DNA from: Kuschelorhynchus macadamiae
Lineage: Eukaryota > Arthropoda > Insecta > Coleoptera > Curculionidae
NCBI GenBank assembly: GCA_030620095.1
Contig: JAUTXW010000133.1
Coordinates: forward strand, 1-64,000
Direction of reading: 5' to 3'
DNA length: 64,000 bases
Below the pieces are notes generated by a model, which worked only from the letters and a program-made list of their open reading frames with translations, made no database searches and was not told the origin of the DNA. Every line of letters begins with the position of its first letter. Within the stretch, counting starts at the first letter, position 1. This document shows positions 59,401 through 64,000 of the stretch, one piece after another. Made by a program: the position numbers and the translations under genes.

Positions 59401-59699
59401 CTTTGGAGTCTCGCCGAATAGTGTTAAATCTATCATTCGGACACAAAATCATGAACAATCATATAGAGAGTCCATCACTGCTTGGTGAACTGAGGTTTCG
59501 GGCACCAGCCAGGCCAACGCGTCTGAATGAAATGTTCTCCCTAAGACCTTTTAGGACGGATGCTGGAAGAAATGAGCCTATAAATCGCTTTATGGACCAC
59601 TTTAACCATTTTATACCACATGCCTTCGACATTCATTGCATCAACACGTGTTTTAAAAATAAAATTATGGCAATTTTGCAAGATGTATTGATTAATTAG
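56430..59699 (+). pseudogene. LINE D ORF2 (endonuclease and reverse transcriptase), broken
   Basis: Endonuclease: KIYYQNTRGLRTKTTTLFNE, LTETWLNAG, a TGA at 56634-56636 where relatives have Arg (R-GGG), then GGGVLIAV, a frameshift near 56740, IIIGDYNLPNF, LDLVFSNS and DEHHPPLNL. A frameshift near 57175 leads to the RT: NKSVGTDDIPPLF, SNYRPISGLACFAKVLD, QHGFITHRSCE, AIYFDFKKAFDSVDH and SGVPQDSHLGPILL (D in place of G). The catalytic ADD block sits at a one-base deletion (58482) beside the nested insertion. After it: IVKWSSDNGLSLNSSKTK, VNDLGVIMDSEL, TGA at 59172-59174, LVRSHLEYCSVVWSPLY and LESRRIVLNLSF, to 59699. Confidence 0.87.
58505..58877 (+). mobile_element. 5'-truncated LINE inserted in LINE D RT
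   Basis: It lies between DDLKI and the continuing KTYRTIADTND of the host LINE. It encodes only the last about 45 residues of an ORF2 (HRTNYGQSAFIDRMVNNFN), which resembles the LINE C C-terminus (HRTNYDHNSFLARSVRLANQ). A 3' UTR and an (AAAT)n tail (58851-58877) follow. A short, plus-strand copy of a LINE C-related family. Confidence 0.8.
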
Positions 59700-59916
59700 A
59701 TTTCTTTTTGTCTGTTATAGTATGTAGTACTTTACTTTATACCTGTTTTGATATTTGTCTTTTTTTTCTCTTCACTAATTCTGTAACTTTCTAATATTGT
59801 ATAGTGTACATGTATTATGTATTATGTTTGTGTGTATTTTGCTGTGTTACTTTTATACTATTTGGGTTTTAACCTGTAACGTATATATTATTAAATAAAT
59901 TCAAATTCAAATAAAA

Positions 59917-61130
59917 TTATTTTTAGGTATTTATTTTTTATTTCACATTTAGTTGAGATCGAGGAGACCAGGATTAGCGAAAAGGCCTACTTGTTGGGCT
60001 TGTCCCTCAATCTTATTAATACTAGTTGAAGTGTTACTGGAAGAAAAACCCATTTCACATCTTTTCACCCCCTTACTCCCTTAAGGGTCGTAGTTTGAAA
60101 AATCCACAAACAATCTTCTATAATTATTTTTGAAAGATATTATATATAAGTATCGTTTTAAAATATCATTTAGATTTAGATTTTTTTAAAAAGAACATTT
60201 TCATCCATTTAAGGGTGGAATTTCAAAAATATAAAAATTGGATTTTAGATAATTGTTTTTGAACCCTTAACAGAAGTATTGGTTTAAAATATGTTAAAAT
60301 TATGTGTAGGGAGATAAAGCAATAACTAATTTTTTCCCTTTTCACCCTTATAAAAGTGGAGTTTATGAAAAAAAAACATTTTGGGTTCTCTGAAACTTCT
60401 TTTATGTTGTCGACATTATAAGGATACTTTTTGCATGTACACCTTATCTTTCAAAGTGCAGGGTGAGCCAGAAATCCAGGGTCAAATCTTGTATATTCTC
60501 ATTTTTTAAAATATTTACTTAGACATATTTCAGGCATCGGAAGCTGTTTTAAAATGATTTTAAAAGGAAATATTTTATTGCAAGACTTGAATGAATATTC
60601 TTCTACATTTATACAGGTTAACTCATAACAGGTATTATTTTGTATTTTAATAAACATATTGTGCAATAAATTAATCAGTCTGCTACTATGCTAAGTAGAA
60701 AATAGAAAACAAAAATCACAATGTTATAAAAAGTTAATAGTCGTTTTAGTATATATAGAGAAATCAAAAAATTTATAAACATATTTGTAGGCAATTTGAT
60801 GCTTTTTAATGTGAGACTGTTATTAAATTGCTTATACTATTTTTAATAATACAGGTAACAAATAATAAAATTCAAAGTTCATGTCATTCAAATATTACCC
60901 TGATATAATCATAATACTGAAATATATAAACACACATTATTTTTTATTCAAAGCTGGGTATGTCTTTGCATTTGGTTTATTCCTATTTTGATGTTTAGTC
61001 CTCTGTGAAGCCTATAATAAAGCACTATTTCTGTCTAAATAAATAATACAAATGTATTTTAAATGTTTATATTGTAATCATAGATGTATATCTACATTTG
61101 ATTGGCGATTGCAAACACTGTATTGTGTAG
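59917..61130. other. Non-coding stretch
   Basis: No gene or exon recognised. I looked specifically for zinc-finger exons of the upstream gene and found none. Confidence 0.5.
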
Positions 61131-61135
61131 TAACA

Positions 61136-61260
61136 TGAATAAATAAATAAATTTCAATACTTCCCTTTTATGAGGGATTACAGGCCCGTAGCCCAAGTAG
61201 TACAATAATATTATATAAAAGAAAGTTAAGGGGTTTAAAAAATATATAACTAAAAATAAA
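61136..61260 (-). mobile_element. LINE 3'-end-like fragment
   Basis: Minus strand: GGGCTACGGGCCTGTAATCC, then a (TTTA)n tail near 61140. The pattern 'ggg-tta/cta-ygggc..' followed by an A/T tetranucleotide tail resembles the LINE C 3' end. No coding sequence. Confidence 0.5.
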
Positions 61261-61394
61261 GTATCAGAAATAGAAAAAAATATACAAATATTAAATATAA
61301 AAATATAAACATAAAAATGTTGTTATCTTAAGACATAAAACACTTAATTAAAGATTACAAAATAAAACATAGTAATACCACAAAATAGATTATC

Positions 61395-61765
61395 TAGGAA
61401 TAAAACAGAAGAAATAAAATTTTATAACGCTCTACCTCAAGAATTTTGTAGTCTAAATTTTAAACCATTTAAAACAAAATTGTACAAAATACTGACCAAC
61501 AATCCTTTGTATAGTTTTGAAGAATATTATACATTGGCTAAAAACAGAGATGCTTTTCATTAATTACATTAATTATATAAATTTTAATTTGTTACCTATT
61601 TTAATTGTTTTTCATTGTTTCCGTTAGGTGTTTTGGATCCGTATTAGGTAGGTGTTTATCGTTTAGTATATGTAACATTTTAACTACATTTTATCTATGA
61701 CTTATCTATAAATCTTTGTATTTCTGAAGACTTACAAAATTATTTATTTATTTATTTATTTATTT
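61395..61765 (+). pseudogene. LINE ORF2 C-terminal fragment
   Basis: Plus strand: KFYNALPQEFCSLNFKPFKT and YKILTNNPLYSFEEYY, stop near 61562. Typical end of a CR1/Jockey ORF2 (the K-YN-LP motif followed by a Lys-rich helix). The 3' UTR runs into a (TTTA)n tract at 61740-61766. Confidence 0.65.
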
Positions 61766-62911
61766 GACACACATCACCAGACGTCACACAAATAAAATCA
61801 AGAAAATGTCAATAGAGACGATTGGGAACATGAAGACCACCCAAGGTTGTTCTTACCGATGTGTTGAACTTTATTATGCTGCAGTTATAATTAAAATCAA
61901 ATGGTAGATATTTATTAAACTACCCCATGAATCTATTCATAATCTCATTTTTCCCAATATCAGTACGGCTGTAATTCAATAAAAAAGTCTCAGGTTGCCT
62001 TGTCCTACGGGGAGGTACTTTAAAATTAAGCAATGCCAAAAGCTCAGGACAATCAATCTGACCACTGAGGAGTTTGTGGACAAATGATAGGGGTAGTCTT
62101 ATCCGACGATGCTCCAGAGTTTCTAAACCAATCATTGCCAAGCGTTCACAATGCGTCAGCAGCACTCAGTTTAAATGAAGTTTAAAAAGCAAAAAGTTGA
62201 CAAACTTCATCTGAACTCTTTCAATTCCTGAGATGTGAATCCGATAAAATGGCGATCAGAACTTACAGCAATAGTCGAGATGACTTTGAACTAATGAAAT
62301 AAAAAGCATTGTCAACACTTCTGAGCTCCTAAAGTCGGAGCACTGTCATTTAATAAAACCCGACATCTTGAATGCCTTTGCAGTGACCCAATTAATGTGT
62401 TGCACAAATCTCAACTTGCTGTCAAACAAAACTCCCAGATCATTCACCAAATTTACCCGTTCGACCCCACAGCCACTGATGGGACCGTATCAGAGTCAAC
62501 CTAGACGTTGCAAAGATTGACATCAATCAAAGAAGGCATGTGGATATTATTATACTGATTTTTGCTGTGTTGAATATATACAGATTTGAAAAAACTAGCA
62601 AAAAGATTAACTGCTTCCTTAGAATTAGAGGAGATAAGGTTATCAAAAATCATTTCTTTAGGGTATCCTGCAACACCGCGCTTGGACCTAATATAGGACC
62701 ACAAGGATTTCATGTTATTCAGGATAGCGAATTGGGTTGTAGTCACAAAGTTATTATAATCAGAATTGATAGACTTTTTAAAGCCCCCTCTTAAATTCTT
62801 ATAGGCATCCTCATCTGATGGCAGTCTGGTTTTCCTAAATATGTTGAAAGCTTTGTTCTTCCTTGATATTAATGAAATAGTTTGGATATTGGAGGATATT
62901 TCAAGAAGCCA

Positions 62912-62915
<4 letters not shown>
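61740..62915 (-). pseudogene. LINE family D, minus copy with RT core deleted
   Basis: From 62910 downward: NIQTISLISRKNKAFNIFRK, SLWSYIRSKRGVAGYPKEM and NLFASFFKSVY, homologous to the pre-RT linker of the plus D copy (SFWKYLKSKR, GYPKEM). At about 62500 the sequence jumps to VNDLGVLFDSKLRFVQHINW, so the whole catalytic RT is missing. It continues with FIK-TGA-QCSDF, LVQSHLDYC, SPFYRIHISGIERVQ and METLEHRR-like LETLEHRRIRLPLSF, to NEIMNRFMG. The 3' tail is (AAAT)n at 61740-61766, shared with the convergent plus-strand fragment. The 5' side is cut by an (AT)n tract and the Penelope-like element. Confidence 0.83.

Positions 62916-62920
<5 letters not shown>

Positions 62921-62966
<46 letters not shown>
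62921..62966. repeat. (AT)n microsatellite at the LINE D / Penelope-like junction
   Basis: 46 bases of alternation directly between the LINE D remnant and the inverted arm of the Penelope-like element. Confidence 0.95.
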
Positions 62967-62970
<4 letters not shown>

Positions 62971-64000
62971 TGATTTTTACTCCTTCACGGATGGAAAAAT
63001 ACAATGTGTTTTCATTCCGGGTGTACATCCGTTCACTACTGTCGTTCTGAAAAGAACAGTTTTGCTGACGTTTCGCCAAAATCACATTTGGCATTTTCGA
63101 AGCTTTCTTTCTCGCGTCCGAATAGAGACTGAAGTGTTAGTGACTGCGACGCTTCCTTTTATAACACTTAATTAACACATACAGACAGATATTTAAATGC
63201 AAAATCACATCATCACCCAGCACAAATTCAAGCTGTGGCAAATACTCTAATATCTAGATCCGTGCGACTAACTGAAACACAGACGAGACAAAACGAACTT
63301 AAGGTAATATCTAGTGCTTTAAAGCCAAATGTGATTTTGGCGAAACGTCAGCAAAACTGTTCTTTTCAGAACGACAGTAGTGAACGGATGTACACCCGGA
63401 ATGAAAACACATTGTATTTTTCCATCCGTGAAGGAGTAAAAATCAACACTATACACCTCTACGGGGAGGAGATTTTCAAGACAATCAAGATGTATGAGAG
63501 ACTGAGAGGTAAGAAAACTAATCTTTTATGTGATCTAACCTTTCAAATTAAGTGTCGTGACAGCGATTTACTTCCTACTTTTACACGGTTGTCTTATCAT
63601 ACTAAAACTAGAAAAACTAACACCATACTTCAAAATGCTAGTAAGGCGTTATTAAAAGAACAAATCCATCAAACTAGAAAACAACTAGCCGAGACAGAGA
63701 AAGAACTTTTAAAGTTACACCTTAAACTAAGTAACATCATTCACCCTTTATTGTGGAATCGCATAGAAACTTTGGCTTTTTGGCGAACAGAAACAAATAA
63801 GAATATTAAGACAGATAAACTTTCGAAAAAGTATGACAATCTTCTAAGAAATTCGAGTCCGCCACAAAGACGTCGATAAATTAGTACATAATATATCATC
63901 CTACAATCTCTCAGAAAGTGAAAAATCCGTACTGAGTAAGGGTTTTAATTTTGCGATATCTCCTAAGGAAATCCCTAAAGAAGAAATAATAGCTGGAGTG
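62967..64000 (+). mobile_element. Penelope-like element, 5' part, runs off the window
   Basis: An inverted arm (62967-63093) and a forward arm (63328-63452) of about 125 bp are reverse complements. Between them, at about 63215-63325, lies a fragment resembling the C-terminal region of a Penelope RT (HPAQIQAVANTLISRSVRLT). After the forward arm begins the main ORF. Such arms with partial tandem copies (pseudo-LTRs) are characteristic of Penelope-like elements. Confidence 0.75.
63450..64000 (+). pseudogene. Penelope-like element ORF, N-terminal region before the RT (partial)
   Basis: Penelope-like ORFs encode an RT related to telomerase and, usually, a GIY-YIG endonuclease. Visible here: IHLYGEEIFKTIKMYERL, RCRD-type block IKCRDSDLLPTFTRL, LLKEQIHQTRKQLAETEKEL and NIIHPLLWNRIE (the pre-RT helical region). 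A +1 frameshift at about 63855 leads into HKDVDKLVHNISSYNLSESE, then SVLSKGFNFAISPKEIPKEE, the conserved block just before the RT. The RT itself lies beyond 64000, so completeness cannot be judged. Confidence 0.75.

Larger units (their letters stand above)
56220..59916 (+). mobile_element. LINE family D, plus copy, with nested LINE
   Basis: A possible ORF1 end at 56220-56430 (SENRTPSRDDSLPGTPPATN), then ORF2 in several frames to 59699, then a 3' tail with TTCAAA words and AATAAA near 59892. A second LINE fragment is inserted at 58505-58877. A related minus-strand copy lies at 61740-62915. Confidence 0.82.

Noticed and set aside
61136..61260. A SINE
   Set aside because: No tRNA-like head or Pol III boxes found; a LINE 3' end is a simpler reading.
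63300..63360. Intact hammerhead ribozyme in the Penelope-like arm
   Set aside because: The hairpin and GAAAC-GTC part is present, but the CUGANGA box reads CTTTAAA here, and is also degenerate in the inverted arm.

Overview
The window is AT-rich eukaryotic DNA from an arthropod, almost certainly an insect (a beetle is my guess, at low confidence). This rests on the short-intron NUDCD3-type gene, the mix of CR1/Jockey-type LINEs, hAT, Tc1/mariner, piggyBac and Penelope-like remnants, and the many (AT)n tracts. Only two host genes are supported. Most of the rest is transposable-element sequence, much of it nested.

Layout. 1-4.8 kb: repeats without a recognisable gene, some with AAGATGGCGG motifs. 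4.8-6.6 kb: a decayed hAT transposase split by a 612-bp palindromic element at a TA. 6.7-9.3 kb: a LINE scrap, more AAGATGGCGG repeats and a foldback repeat with hammerhead-like cores. 9.5-17.8 kb: two copies of one Tc1/mariner-group DNA transposon in inverted orientation. Both carry a nested palindrome with a MITE at its centre, and one is also split by a 1.87-kb element. 17.8-22.9 kb: non-coding DNA with a LINE scrap and a long (AT)n. 22.9-28.06 kb: a nearly complete LINE (family A, minus strand). 29.6-34.6 kb: repeat, hAT, LINE and piggyBac remnants.

34.7-37.35 kb: a complete six-exon NUDCD3-like co-chaperone gene on the minus strand. Phases are consistent at all five introns and give 309 codons. 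38-41.5 kb: a mariner-like transposase relic, a hAT MITE with a perfect 8-bp target duplication, and diverged repeats. 41.9-45.58 kb: the 5' exons of a C2H2 zinc-finger gene on the plus strand. Its fifth finger is cut by an intron that runs to the window edge, or at least past every exon I can find.

45.6-62.9 kb, apparently inside that intron: LINEs E (minus), B (minus, nearly intact), C (plus, head-to-head with B), D (plus, carrying a nested LINE insertion), plus several 3'-end fragments and a deleted minus-strand D copy. 62.97-64 kb: a Penelope-like element junction whose main ORF runs off the window.

No cellular pathway links the genes. The two host genes are unrelated neighbours in opposite orientation, and the LINEs appear independent. 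The main interest is the layering: transposon inside palindrome inside transposon inside inverted pair, YY1-like motifs in a repeat family, and Penelope-type repeat ends.
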